NCBI GenBank assembly: GCA_027493615.1 | Contig: JAOSKK010000005.1 | Coordinates: 186,001-250,000, forward strand | Length of the DNA: 64,000 bases | Origin: Verrucomicrobiota bacterium | GTDB taxonomy: Bacteria; Verrucomicrobiota; Verrucomicrobiia; Limisphaerales; J093 | Reading direction: 5' to 3' | Part shown: positions 47,416-57,802 of the stretch, one piece after another | How positions within the stretch are numbered: the first letter of the stretch is position 1 | How the letters are laid out: each line of letters opens with the position of its first letter | Notes under the pieces: model-generated | What the model saw: only the letters and a program-made list of their open reading frames with translations | What the model was told of the DNA's origin: nothing | Database searches by the model: none | Program-made: the position numbers and the translations under genes

Positions 47416-48825
47416 ATGCAAACGAAGCACACCCGCGAAACCGCCTGGAACCACTGTCTCCACCACCGCTCGGTCATCGTGGCTGGCCTGGCTTTGGGAC
47501 TGGTCGCGGCCGCGCACGGCGGCCTCGAGTTCGAAGACCAATTCACCACCTTCACGCTGGGAGAAGGCTGGCAGGCCCATGGCGCCGGAGCTCCCGACCT
47601 CGCGCTAAGCGTGGTCAGCGGACTGGGCGCCGACGGATTCTCGCTGCGGATGGGCAGTGCGGCCGGCACGGCGGGCGAGATCGTCGGTATCGAGACCAGC
47701 ACGGCCTTTCCCATGACCGGCGTCCGCCTCATCCGCGTCACCGCCCGGTTGCGGCCGCTGAACCAGACCGGGGCCGGCGACGGGGGTGCGTCGGATGCCT
47801 CCGCGGGCGTCGCCATCCTCGGAGCCTCCGGGGCCTTCGCTCGCGCCTCCGCCGGCGCGAACCGGCCCACGACACCCGACTGGGGTGACTTCTACTTCGA
47901 CAGCGAAGGGAGCGCGGATGCGAACGCCGCCTTCTTGCACTTCCCGCCGAACGACCCCAACGGGGGCGCGGAGGCCTTCCGCACCTTCGTGCTCGAGATC
48001 GGACCCGAGGGCACGATGCTGACCACGCTCTCCTCCTCCGGCGAACCGCTGGCCGTCACGCCCTTTGACGTACACAACCCCAACCTCACGCTCGCCGCGT
48101 TCGGCAACAGCTTCACCGTGGCGTTGTTCCAGCAGCGCTCGGACAGCACGCTCGCGCCCGAGAACACCTTCGGCGATTTCGACAGCGTCGTCATCGAGAC
48201 CCTCCGCGACGCCGACGACGGGGACGGCGACGGGATTCCGGACGCGTATGAACTGGAGAACGGCCTCGACCCCGCCGTGAACGACGCCGCCCTGGACCTC
48301 GACAGTGACGGACTGACCAACCTCGCGGAGTACGAGCGCGGTACCCGGGCGAACAACCCCGACACCGACGGGGACGGCCTGCGCGATGGCGTCGAGACCG
48401 GCACGGGCCTCTTCGTGAGCGCCACCGACACCGGCACCAACCCGTTGAAAGCCGACACCGACAATGACGGATTGCCCGACGGCGTGGAGACGGGAACGGG
48501 CGTCTTCGTGAGCGCCACGAACACCGGCACGAACCCCAACAGGGCCGACACCGACGGCGACGGCTTCAGCGACGGCCTCGAGGTGGGCGCCGGCTTCAAC
48601 CCCAACTCCGCCGACAGCACCCCGGCCGGGGTCTCCACCATCCGGACCGCCGTCGAGTTCCAGTTCTATGCCGCGCCCGGGGTCAACTACCGCATCGAGG
48701 GCTCCGCGGATCTCGAGAACTGGACCGTCGTCGAACCGTCCATCCCCGGCGCCGGCAACCGGGTCAACCGGCTGTACTCGACCGAGGGCAAGCCGGTCCG
48801 CTACTTCCGGGCGGTTGTGAATTGA
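47416..48825 (+). CDS. Secreted protein with thrombospondin type 3 calcium-binding repeats
   Basis: A 469-residue intact frame. A signal sequence (residues about 18-36, VIVAGLALGLVAAAHGG) precedes a beta-sandwich-like domain to about 265 (LEFEDQFTTFTLGEGWQAHG). Residues about 270-400 hold several Asp-rich TSP3 motifs: DADDGDGDGIPDAYELENGL, DLDSDGLTNLAEYERGT, NPDTDGDGLRDGVETGTG, ADTDNDGLPDGVETGTGVF and ADTDGDGFSDGLEVGAGFN. These bind calcium and stiffen the stalk. The last 65 residues (YRIEGSADLENWTVVEPSIP...YFRAVVN) form a small domain seen at the end of other verrucomicrobial surface proteins. ATG at 47416 opens the basic leader. Probable surface or extracellular protein of unknown target. 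Confidence 0.82.
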   Translation: MQTKHTRETAWNHCLHHRSVIVAGLALGLVAAAHGGLEFEDQFTTFTLGEGWQAHGAGAPDLALSVVSGLGADGFSLRMGSAAGTAGEIVGIETSTAFPMTGVRLIRVTARLRPLNQTGAGDGGASDASAGVAILGASGAFARASAGANRPTTPDWGDFYFDSEGSADANAAFLHFPPNDPNGGAEAFRTFVLEIGPEGTMLTTLSSSGEPLAVTPFDVHNPNLTLAAFGNSFTVALFQQRSDSTLAPENTFGDFDSVVIETLRDADDGDGDGIPDAYELENGLDPAVNDAALDLDSDGLTNLAEYERGTRANNPDTDGDGLRDGVETGTGLFVSATDTGTNPLKADTDNDGLPDGVETGTGVFVSATNTGTNPNRADTDGDGFSDGLEVGAGFNPNSADSTPAGVSTIRTAVEFQFYAAPGVNYRIEGSADLENWTVVEPSIPGAGNRVNRLYSTEGKPVRYFRAVVN

Positions 48826-48891
48826 ACGCACCAGCCCTGCATCGGCCGAGGCCGGCGGATGGCCAGGCGGCAGATGTCGGCAGCCGTCGAA

Positions 48892-49035
48892 AGCAGGCTG
48901 GAAGCCTGCACCACAACGTCGCAGGCACAGAAAGTGGGATCCATGAAGCGCTTCCCATGCACCTGGGTGCGGGCGTCCCGCCTGCACCATCCGCGGTTCA
49001 TGGCCCCACGACAGGTCCGAGAGGAACAGGACGCT
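48892..49035. repeat. Composite repeat, modules C and C-E
   Basis: A shortened C at 48892-48914 (GCAGGCTGGAAGCCTGCACC), a C at 48962-48990 (GTGCGGGCGTCCCGCCTGCA), then E with CCGCGGTTCATGGCCCC and CAGGTCCGAGAGGAACAGG. Palindrome B is absent. The remaining 48826-49160 sequence shows no gene. Confidence 0.8.
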
Positions 49036-49160
49036 TCCCTTGAACGTTGGGTGTTGAACGTTGGGCGTTCAACTCCGCCCCTTCATCCCCCCGTCGTCTC
49101 AAAGCCGCCGCAGCAACCCGCCAAGGAACTTCGGGGCGCCAGGGCACGCTGCTGTGGGCC

Positions 49161-49199
49161 AAAAAGACGTCGGGCCGGACGGAGACCGCCCGGCCCGAC
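49161..49199 (-). terminator. Rho-independent terminator of the LamG gene
   Basis: On the minus strand GTCGGGCCGG pairs perfectly with CCGGCCCGAC around an 11-base loop, followed by GTCTTTTT. It lies 21 bp beyond the stop of the LamG protein gene. Confidence 0.9.
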
Positions 49200-49220
49200 T
49201 TCAACCACAGACAATGCCGG

Positions 49221-51766
49221 CTATCGCCGGGCCCGGTAGAACTTCATCGGGGCCGAGGGGGGCGTGACGTACGGGCTGGTCGCGCCGGCGACGTCCGTGT
49301 AAGCGCCCGTCACCTGGTCGGCGGCCTGCAGCGTTCCTTCGAACGTGACGCTCACGCTGCCGGCAGTCCGCGCCACGCTGAGAGCCGGTGCGGCGGGCGG
49401 CGTGGTCCACTGATAGTAAGCGAGGACCGCATCGGCCTTCGCGGCGTCGTTGATCAACGTGCGCGTCCCGTCGGGGTTGAGGATGAACCACTCCAGGTTG
49501 GCACTGCCAGCCGTCTGATAGTACAGCAGGCGGAACGGATAGATGCCCGGTTTCGGCACGTAGAACTGGAACGGCGTATTGGCCAACCCGCGGGTGGGTC
49601 CGGCGGGGGCGAGGGCATCAAAGAAGCCCAGCACCACACTGGCGGCCGGGTCCAGCGGGGCGGTGCCCGCCCGCACCTGGTAGCCATCGCTGGCATTCGG
49701 GAACCCCGTCCAGTCCGTGTTCACCGCCATGCTGTACATCCCGATGGTCTTGAACTCGAGGGCGGCCACGATCTCCTGGGCGAAGTTCTCCACGGTCCCG
49801 TACAGGCCCGGGATGCCCGGGAAGTTGATGTTCGGGTACTCGGGATCATTGAAGTAGCCGTTGGCTCCGGTCGTGGTGTCGAAGTTGATCACGTCGGTCC
49901 AGGTGAAATACCCGTTGGCGTCCACGCCGCCGGCGTCGTCGAGATAGGCGATGTTGTCTCCGAGTTCGCCGGCGAGCAGGGACTCATTGTAGGCGATCGT
50001 GCCCTCCTGGGTGCCGCCGTCGATCTGGTAGGTCCGGATCTTGAAGCCTTTCTTCGTCAGATCCACAGCGCTGGCCGGGAGGGCGGCACCGGCAGGCAGG
50101 GTGCCGTACGTGGCCACCACAAAACTCGAGGTGCTCGTGTAGGCCACGCCTTTCCTGTCCTTGACCGTCAGGCTCGCGGTGTGCGACGAGCCCGAGGCGA
50201 GGGGCGGGTTGGGGACGTCGTAGGTGATGGTCGTGGTCCGCCCGCGCTTGGTTACGTCCGAAGGGGTGACGGCGGTCCCGTCGAAGGTCAGGGCGATGGT
50301 CGCGGGGTCGAGGACACCGCCGCCCACCTCGTTCACCCCTACGCTGTAGCTGAACGGGGTGAGACTGGCGCGCCCGATGACGAGCGCGTCGGCGCCGGCC
50401 GGCGGCACTTCCTGACTGTCCAACTGCTCGGCGGTCAGGATGCCGCTGTGGACCTTGAGGCGGTCGACCGAACCGACGTATTGCAGCGCCCCGTTCCACT
50501 CGGCCCCGATGCTGAACAGCTTCTGGGTACGGGTGAAGTTCACGCCGCCTGTGTAAGGCACAGTGTCGCCGAGCACGCCGTCGACATAGAACCGCAGTTC
50601 CAGGCCAGCCTCGTGCACGACCGCGATGTGGTGCCAGTCTTCATCGTCCGGAATGACGGCTTGCGAGGGCACGTCCGCGATGCCCAACGTCGTCACAAAA
50701 ACGGTGCGGTTGTTGTTCACCGAGAACGAGATGGCTCCACCCGGCCCGTTGCTGTAGAAGAACACCATCCGGCCGGCGGGGAAGCCCGAAACCTTCACCC
50801 ACGCCTGCAGCGTGAAGTGCGGGTTGCTGGGGTTGAGCTGGATCCGGGTATCGGGATCGTCCACGGTGAAGTACTGGCCGGCCTCGAAATGAACCGCTGT
50901 ATCGCCAGCCTGGCCGGAGGGCGCCATGGCTTCGAAGGTGGGAGGATTGGCCGGGTTGCCCGGAACCCCGGACAGGCTGTTGATGCTGTCCGTGACGCGG
51001 GTTCCTTCGCCTTCGTCGAACTCGAAGGCCACCAGGGGCGTGGGCGGGGCTGCCTGAGCATCCAACTCCTCCGGCTTGAGCATGCCGCTGTGGACCTTGA
51101 GGCGGTCGACCGAACCGACGTATTGCAGCGCCCCGTTCCACTCCGCCCCGATGCTGAACAGCTTCTGGGTACGGGTGAAGTTCACGCCACCTGTGTAAGG
51201 CACGGTGTCACCGAGAACACCGTCCACATAGAACCGGAGTTCCAAGCCGGGCTCATGCACCACCGCGATATGGTGCCACGCGTCGTCGTCCGGAATCGCC
51301 GCTTGCGAAGGCACGTCCGCGATGCCCAGTGTCGTCACAAAGACGGTCCGGTTGTTGTTCACCGAGAACGAGATGGCACCGCCCGGTCCGTTGCTGTAAA
51401 AAAACACCATCCGGCCGGCGGGGAACCCGGCGAACTTCACCCACGCCTGCAGGGTGAACGCAGGGTTGGCGGGATCGAGCTGCACGCGCGTGTCCGGGTC
51501 GTCCACGGTGAAGTACTGGCCGGTCTCAAAGGACACGGCCGTGTCACCGGGCTTGCCCGAAGGCGCGTCGGTCACGAAGACTGGAGGATTGGCGGGATTG
51601 CCAGGGCCCCCGAAAGGCTGTTGACGCTGTCGGTCACCCGCGTACCACTCCCTTCGTCGAATTCGAACGCGACGAGGGGACTGGCGGCCGAAGCCGTCGG
51701 CACGAACGACATCCACGCTGCAGTGAGCAACGCGAAGCCCGACAGTCTGATGGAGGTGGGTTTCAT
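49221..51766 (-). CDS. Secreted protein with two near-identical LamG-like domains, one frame break
   Basis: About 848 residues. Signal peptide MKPTSIRLSGFALLTAAWMS ends at TASAA. Two laminin-G/concanavalin-like lectin domains follow (about 25-240 and 245-455), each with TLQAWVK, GRMVFFYSNGPGGAISFSVN, WHHIAVVHE and FYVDGVLGDTVPYTGGVNFT. A putative Ig-like part (SLTPFSYSVGVNEVGGGVLD) and a region resembling a PA14-type domain (YGTVENFAQEIVAALEFKTI, YPFRLLYYQTAGSANLEWFI) come next. It ends with a small domain, MKFYRARR. The frame changes near 51608 (CCCCC). The architecture suggests glycan binding at the cell surface. It ends in a strong terminator and reads alone; the CehA-like gene behind it starts independently. 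Confidence 0.82.
50448..51410. repeat. Internal 642-bp duplication in the LamG gene
   Basis: The stretch beginning GTGGACCTTGAGGCGGTCGA at 50448 recurs at 51090, exactly 642 bp (214 codons) away. About 320 bp are nearly identical, with scattered mostly synonymous differences. It marks a recent in-frame duplication of a whole LamG domain. Confidence 0.85.
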
Positions 51767-51872
51767 GGTTAGTCTTGGTTGTGGCAGACGATGAAACCTG
51801 GGCAGAGCACGCGGCGATGTCAACCGGGAAGGCACGGCCCCAGCCCCCACAACGCAAACGATCCCGAGCCGG

Positions 51873-54800
51873 TCAGGGAACAGCACGCCTCAACAGTCCC
51901 TCGTACGCGATGAGCGCCTGGCGGTACTCGGCCAGCGCCTCGGCCGGCAACACCCCGGCGCTCCGCTCGATCTCGTCCCGCACCCGCTGAACCAGAAACT
52001 CCACCTCGGTCCGCCGCGGACGAACGGGCGCTCCCGCCACGTCGAAAAACCACGGAGCCGTATGAGCAAAGCGGACGCGACCCTGCTCCCGCGGTTCCCA
52101 GCAACGGACGGCCACCCATGCTGAACCTTCGCCGGACCAGACCTCTTCGAAGCGGCTGTCCCACGCGCCGTGCGCATCGATCACGGCGTGGGGCTCAAGG
52201 CGCCGAACGACTTCCCCGTTCACCACCAACTCGATGGCCTCGAGCGGCCGCTCACTCAGCACCTCGCCGGCCACGCGCAAAGCCGCTCGTGATCCGGCGG
52301 TCGATTCCGTCCGATAGCCGGGCGGGTGACCGTTGACCGTCGCGAACAGCATGGGGCCTGTGGTGACGAAGCTCCGGCCCGCATCCAGGCCCTCGATCCA
52401 GTCGTCGTAGCGGAACCCGTCCGGCAGGTGCACGTACACCCGGCTGAAGCCCAGGGGAACCGGGTGAACGCCGCTCGCCGTGCCCGCCGTGGGTCGCAAC
52501 CGGAACCCGCAGTTCAGCAGCGCGTAGTAGTTCTGAAAGCCGTACAGGGTCCAGTCACGTTCGTTGCCGTTCCGTCCCTGGTTCGGCAGGTTCATCCAGG
52601 CGGGCGCGGGCGTGCTCCAGTTGGTGAGAGCGAACGTGGTGCGCCAATGATGGTTGTTGGCCAGCTCGAACAAATCCACGCCCATCACCGGCACCAGGGC
52701 CATCGACCACGGCCAGTCATGCTTGTCCAGGTCAAGCAACGCCCCCTCCGTCCGCGCCGCCACGGCGATGGCCCCCACCGGCGGAGCGCCCTGTGAACGG
52801 AGCCCGGTGGCCCAGGGCAAACACCGCCCCCAAAGTGTGGCGCCGCTCGCCGAGGGTGAAAATCTCCCACTCGGTGTTGCGTGGCCAGATCACATGCGTG
52901 GCATCCACCTCGATCACGCCGGCCCGCTCGCCCGCCGGCGTGTTCCTGTCGCCCTGCGTGGGCGGTGCGAACCCTTGGGTCACCCAGTAGGTCAGCGGGA
53001 ACGCGACGTTCAGGTCCTCGGCCAGCATCACGTTCGGCAACTCCGCCAGCGACCGGTGTACATGCGTGTCGCCCGAGTACCAGCCCCGCGCCGCCAGGTT
53101 CACCCAACGACGCAACGGCAGGTGCAGCTCCACCGGCTCCAGACCCACCGCGAATTCCCGGGTCAGCGCCCGATACTCCTTGCCACGCTCCACGGTGACG
53201 GTGTAGCGCCCCGGTTCCAGCTCGATCCGGAACGGATGCGCCGAGAGCGTGGTGTGGTACTCGACCGCCTCCCGGTTCACCCAGTTCTGGCGCTCGTAGC
53301 GGATCGCCGACCCCGCGGCGGACACCGACTCCGGGTGGAACCACCGCCCGTCCGCGGCCTGCAGGTAAAGCCGACACGGAACGGGTTCGCCCGTCGCTTC
53401 GTCCACGACGCGACCAGTCACCGGCACACGCCGCACCGCCCCGGCCACTTTGGCTTCCCAGAACCGCTCCGCCTCGAGCACCGGCGCCAACGCCTCCGCG
53501 CGTTCGACTGCATTCGTCAGCGCGGCCGTGACCCGCTCCTTCCTTTCCCGGGTCCACTCCAGGAGCGCCTCCGCGGCCTCGCGCCGCACCGGACGGGGCC
53601 TCTCCCCGATCTCGACATACCACGGACCCGTCGAAGCAAACCGGAACGTATGCGACACATCGGCAATGGCCCGAACCAAGAACCACCCGCTCTCCCGTAC
53701 CGTGGTCTCGTGGGGCAACGTGATCGCCTCGACGCGCCCGTTCCGGACCAACTCCACAGCCGCGATCGGGTCCCGGGAATCCAACGCCGCCTCGATCCGC
53801 ACGGTGAGCGGTCCGTTGCTCCGGAACACGTGCCCGGGCCACTGACCGTTGGCACGTGCCCGCAGCAACGGTCCGTTCGACACAAACACCCGGCCAGCCC
53901 GCAGTCCCGCCCACCACTTCTCCCACGTCAACTCCCTTCCACGCGGACGTAAGCGCGATTGTACCCGACGGGGTTGGGCAGGACACCCGAGGCACTGCCG
54001 GCACCCGGCGGCAGGCGAAAGCCACAGTTGAGAATCTGGTAGTAAAGGTCCTGCGTGTACCGGCCGTTGCCGTGCGGACCGGGATACCGTTCAAGATCGC
54101 GCGGCCGGCCCCAGGCTTCGTTGTCCAGCACACCGCCCCGCTGCAGGTGGTTGTGCGCAAGGCCCACTGAATCCACCGCGCCGCTGGCCAGCCACACCGG
54201 TGTGTCCCACCAGAAGGGCTTCTCGATCTCCACCCAGACCGGCGCCTGACCCTCCCCTACGGCCGACCCGGCCTGCCTTACCTGGCGGAGGAAGGTCGTG
54301 CTCGCGGGGTACTCGCGCTGGGCGCCATCCAGCGGCAGGGGCTTGTCCAATCCGAGATAGAGCAGCGCACCTCCGCCCCGCTCGTCCTCACCCGCCAGCA
54401 GATGGTAGAAGCGGTCCCCGTCGAACCGCACCAGCGGTTGGGCCGGGAGCGGTGCGGTTGCCCACGGTCCCCGGCTGTTCCACCACGTGATCACGGGCGC
54501 GACATGCAGGTCCTCCGCCCGCAGCAGCAGTTTGATCTCTCCCGGCGGCCGATGCACATGCAGATCCCCGGACCACCACCCCTCCCGCGCCAGGTCAACC
54601 AGGCGGGTGATCGAATGCATGGACACCGCGTCGCCTCCTTCCCGCACCACGAACTCCCCCTGCGCCATCGTCCACTCCGGCCCGCGCTCAATGGTGTATC
54701 GGTACCGACCCGGGTCGATCTCCAGCGTCACCTCGCCGGCACAGACAAAATGGTCGTGCCAGAAGGGCACGCCAGGCGGACGCACCGGCTTGCCGGTGGA

Positions 54801-54947
54801 GTCGAGCAGGTGAATGCGACCAGGCACGATCTCGCGGGTCTGGGCATCTTGGACGATCAGGTGGAGGGAAGCAGCGCCCGCCTGCAGCACTCCCGTCAGG
54901 CCAAGGAGAACGACGCACGCCGTCCTGGAGGGTGAGGGCCAGTTCAT
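51873..54947 (-). CDS. Secreted CehA/McbA-like metallohydrolase with two tandem PHP-type domains, two frame breaks
   Basis: About 1025 residues from [20 protein letters not shown] (signal peptide). The protein is built of two homologous halves. Each has an Ig-like N-terminal part ([40 protein letters not shown]), a metal-site strand ([22 protein letters not shown]), a block '[17 protein letters not shown]' or '[16 protein letters not shown]', and an end block ([40 protein letters not shown]). HxH and later His/Asp residues are as in PHP phosphoesterases. Frames change near 53933 (GGG) and 52795; one added base restores [13 protein letters not shown] at the first. The substrate is unknown; the CehA namesake hydrolyses the carbamate carbaryl. 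Divergent from the prepilin-like gene at 55034. Confidence 0.75.
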
Positions 54948-55033
54948 GCCCGGCAGCTTCCGCTCAAACCGCGACCGGTTCAATCCCCGGTACTCCGTTG
55001 CACAGTCTCCATCCCGGGCCTACCGTTCCCTCC

Positions 55034-55879
55034 ATGTCGCCCGCGTCCAGCCCCGTCACCCGCTCACCCTGCTCCCCCCCGGCGCGCAGCCCCCGCGGGT
55101 TCACGCTGATCGAGCTCCTGGTGGTGATTGCGATCATCGCCATCCTCGCGGGCCTGTTGTTGCCCGCCCTGGCCAAGGCCAAGGCGCGTGGTCAAGGGGT
55201 GAAGTGCCTCAGCAACCTCCGCCAGATGGGACTCGCCCTCCACACCTTTGCCGACGACCACGGTCATTATCCCGTCGGCATCGATCCCCGCTTGAACTCG
55301 GCCTGGATCTGGCCCTCGCAACTCCGCGAACACATCGCCATGGGACGAAGCGTCGAGCTCTTCAAGTGTCCTTCCGCCCCAGCCACCGCCCAGTGGAAGG
55401 TCGAGTTCGGCAGCGGCCTGCCCGCCGGCGACGGCTACCTGGCTGACGAAGTCCGGCTCGTCCCCGGCGGCCGCAGCTTCATGAGCTACGGCTACAACGT
55501 CTGGGGCGCCTACGCCGGGCTCGTCCCCAACCAGGGCCTCGGCGTGTACAAAGGCGATCCCGAATACGGCGAAACCAAACCCTCCGCCGTCGTCAACCCC
55601 ACCGAGATGATCGCCCTCGGCGACAGCAACTGGGACCTCAAACGCCGCGGCGACCCCGACTGGAGCGGATTCATCGGGATGTACGAGGAGCGCCAGTGGC
55701 CGCTCGACCTCCACAGCCGGCGCGCCAACATCCTGTTCTGTGACGGCCACGTCTCCGCCGAACGGCGCCTCGAACTGGCCGCCCAGCTCCACCAAGACCG
55801 CGGCGCCAAGGAACGCGTCGCCCGGCGCTGGAACCGCGACAATACCCCCACCTGCGGTGACCCCCTGAACCACCCGTAG
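55034..55879 (+). CDS. Prepilin-type N-terminal domain protein
   Basis: A 281-residue protein. The leader, up to PARSPRG, precedes [20 protein letters not shown], the prepilin peptidase site and hydrophobic helix. The globular part runs from [20 protein letters not shown] to [20 protein letters not shown], with the late CDGH motif of the pseudopilin-like family. The ATG at 55034 gives a 23-residue leader. The TAG stop at 55877-55879 is part of the family A palindrome, so the last dozen residues may be altered by that insertion. The 86-bp gap upstream must hold promoters for this gene and the divergent CehA-like gene. Confidence 0.87.
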   Translation: MSPASSPVTRSPCSPPARSPRGFTLIELLVVIAIIAILAGLLLPALAKAKARGQGVKCLSNLRQMGLALHTFADDHGHYPVGIDPRLNSAWIWPSQLREHIAMGRSVELFKCPSAPATAQWKVEFGSGLPAGDGYLADEVRLVPGGRSFMSYGYNVWGAYAGLVPNQGLGVYKGDPEYGETKPSAVVNPTEMIALGDSNWDLKRRGDPDWSGFIGMYEERQWPLDLHSRRANILFCDGHVSAERRLELAAQLHQDRGAKERVARRWNRDNTPTCGDPLNHP

Positions 55880-55946
55880 GCGCCGACGTCAGGAGGCGGT
55901 GCCTCGAGTTCTCCAGAACACTTCGCCTCCTGACGTCGGCGCCTAC
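55876..55946. repeat. Family A palindrome, copy supplying a stop codon
   Basis: GTAGGCGCCGACGTCAGGAG and its inverse CGCCTCCTGACGTCGGCGCC lie between the convergent prepilin-like gene and wrbA. The first TAG of the element is the stop codon of the prepilin-like gene. Confidence 0.9.
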
Positions 55947-55977
55947 GGGGAGAGGGGGAGGCGTGAAACTCCCCGCC

Positions 55978-56575
55978 TCAGGCCGACAGCTTCCGCGCGA
56001 TCGTCGCCACGTGCCGGCCCTGGTAACGGGCCTGGGCCAACTCCTTCGCCGTTGGCTGCCGCGAACCGTCCGCACCCGCAATCGTGGCCGCGCCCCACGG
56101 CGAGCCCCCTTCACCTCGCTGACATCGGCCAGCTCAGGACACGCGTAGGGAAGCCCCACATAGATCATCCCGTGGTGCATCAACGTGGTGACGAAGCTGA
56201 TGATGGTGCTCTCGTTGCCTCCGCCGGTCCCGGTGCTGGTGAACACGCTTCCCACCTTCCCGACCAACGCCCCTTCACCCACAAGCTGCCCGTCTGATCC
56301 AGGAAGTTGCGCATCTGCGCCGTCATGTTCCCAAACCGCGTCGGCGACCCGAACAGGATGGCGTCGTAGTCGCCCAACTCCTTGGGGGAGGCCACCGGGG
56401 CCTCCTGATCCAGCTTTGCTCCGTGTTGTCGGGCAATCTCGGGCGGCATCGTCTCGGGCACCCGTTTCAGGGTCACTTCGACCCCGTCCACCGAACGGGC
56501 GCCCTCAGCCACCGCCTGGGCCAACGTCTCCACGTGGCCATACATCGAGTAATACAGCACCAGGATGCGTGTCAT
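55978..56575 (-). CDS. wrbA: NAD(P)H:quinone oxidoreductase, flavodoxin-like, two frame breaks
   Basis: Reads from the ATG at 56575 as [20 protein letters not shown], with the FMN phosphate loop in [10 protein letters not shown]. Then come [20 protein letters not shown], the family block [20 protein letters not shown] and [16 protein letters not shown]. After repair the end is [20 protein letters not shown]...[17 protein letters not shown]. All this is diagnostic for WrbA (type IV quinone reductase), a tetrameric FMN enzyme protecting against quinone stress. Frames change near 56270 (GGGG) and 56105 (GGGGG). Repaired length is about 199 residues, the family size. Divergent from the prepilin-like gene at 56729 with a 153-bp gap. 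Confidence 0.9.
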
Positions 56576-56728
56576 AACGCGCAGAATGTTGTCCCGCCCT
56601 GAACGTCCGCAAGTCCATACCCCGGGTTTCGCCGTGCCCCCGGGGAACCGTCTCACCCCTGCGCCTGTCCAGTTCACCCCGGGAATGGTGCCGGAACACG
56701 GGGCCTCCCATAAGTTAGTTGACATCAT

Positions 56729-57439
56729 ATGAAAATGAAGCTGGCCTTGCGAGTGTGCCGGCCCGGGGGAGCCCTCCGTGCCCCCGGTCGCCAGCGGTCC
56801 GGGTTCACCCTGATCGAGTTGCTCGTGGTGATTGCGATCATCGCGATTCTGGCGGGCATGCTGCTGCCAGCCTTGGCCCAGGCGAAGGAGAAAGCCAAGC
56901 GGACCGCATGCCTCTCGAGTGTCAAACAGCTTGGCCTGGCCATGATGATGTACGTCAGTGACCACCACGGGAGCTACCCACCACGCATGCCGGACCCGGA
57001 GGCGGGGCCGCCCTATCCCTGCAAACCGTGCCGGACGGAGGACTGGCGACCCTACGCACTCCCGTACGTCAGCACGACGAACCTGTTCGCCTGCCCGAGC
57101 GACAAAGGGATTCCCGAGGAAGTCACGGCGGACCCGTTTCACCTGGCCGATCCCCGGCCGAAGCGGATGGCCGACTTCTACGGGAGCAGCTACTGCTTGA
57201 ATGTGGTGATGACGCGCCTGGGCAAGGAGTCCGCCGTTGTGATCCCCTCGGAGACCTTCATGGGCGCCGAGATCTGGTCGTGGCATCAACCATTGGCGAT
57301 CAATGATTTCCGTGGCGCCACCAAGCGGCCGATCCGGATGGCCTACTTCTGCGATGGGCGCGCCCAGACGACGGCGGAGCGCACGATTCAGGAGCAATGC
57401 GCGCCCCCGGCGGCACCCGGGATCGGGCCGGTTCCCTGA
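56729..57439 (+). CDS. Prepilin-type N-terminal domain protein
   Basis: A 236-residue protein. A basic leader ([20 protein letters not shown]) is followed by [20 protein letters not shown] and [20 protein letters not shown]. The C-terminal part has [16 protein letters not shown] and ends with [12 protein letters not shown], a variant of the late CDGH motif in which His is replaced by Arg. Two Cys-containing motifs ([12 protein letters not shown]) are unusual for the family. It precedes the five-gene transporter operon by 9 bp in the same direction, so it may be its first gene. Confidence 0.85.
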   Translation: MKMKLALRVCRPGGALRAPGRQRSGFTLIELLVVIAIIAILAGMLLPALAQAKEKAKRTACLSSVKQLGLAMMMYVSDHHGSYPPRMPDPEAGPPYPCKPCRTEDWRPYALPYVSTTNLFACPSDKGIPEEVTADPFHLADPRPKRMADFYGSSYCLNVVMTRLGKESAVVIPSETFMGAEIWSWHQPLAINDFRGATKRPIRMAYFCDGRAQTTAERTIQEQCAPPAAPGIGPVP

Positions 57440-57448
57440 ACGACTCCC

Positions 57449-57802
57449 ATGCGAGGCATCTTGTGGATGCTGGTGCTGGTGTGTGGCCTGGCTGCGGCGT
57501 GCAGCCGGCCCACCGGCAAGGTCAGAGGCGTGGCGCCCCGAGGCGAGCCGCACACGGTTCTCGCGGTGCAGGCCGGCGACGCTCCAACGCTGCTGACGGT
57601 CCGCGGGAGGATGATCGAGAAGTGCCCCGTCGCCGGGTGCTGGTTCCGCCTCGATGACGAGACGGGGATCATCAAGGTCGACACGAAATCGGCGGGCTTC
57701 GTGGTGACCGACATTCCGCTGAACACCCTGCTCACGGTCGGCGGCAAGATCGGCCACGAGGGCCAGGAGACCATCATCGAGGCCACGGGATTGCGTTATT
57801 GA
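57449..57802 (+). CDS. Lipoprotein with an OB-fold-like domain and CPxxGCW motif
   Basis: A 117-residue protein: lipobox LVCGLAAAC (Cys at about 18), then a compact beta domain [53 protein letters not shown]. The shape recalls the DUF4920/OB-fold small proteins, in which a Cys-Pro-x-x-Gly-Cys-Trp motif is conserved; the two Cys could bind metal or form a disulphide. It is exported and lipid-anchored. Its TGA overlaps the start of the next gene by 1 bp, so it belongs to the same operon as the FMN-binding-like protein and the ABC transporter. Its role in that transporter is unknown. Confidence 0.68.
   Translation: MRGILWMLVLVCGLAAACSRPTGKVRGVAPRGEPHTVLAVQAGDAPTLLTVRGRMIEKCPVAGCWFRLDDETGIIKVDTKSAGFVVTDIPLNTLLTVGGKIGHEGQETIIEATGLRY

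Noticed and set aside
49047-51794. A plus-strand open frame of about 915 codons opposite the LamG gene
   Set aside because: It is the antisense of a duplicated LamG gene, hence its internal repetition; no signal peptide or family motif.
56715-56725. TTGACAT upstream of the prepilin-like gene as a -35 box
   Set aside because: It lies only a few bases before the start codon, too close for a promoter.
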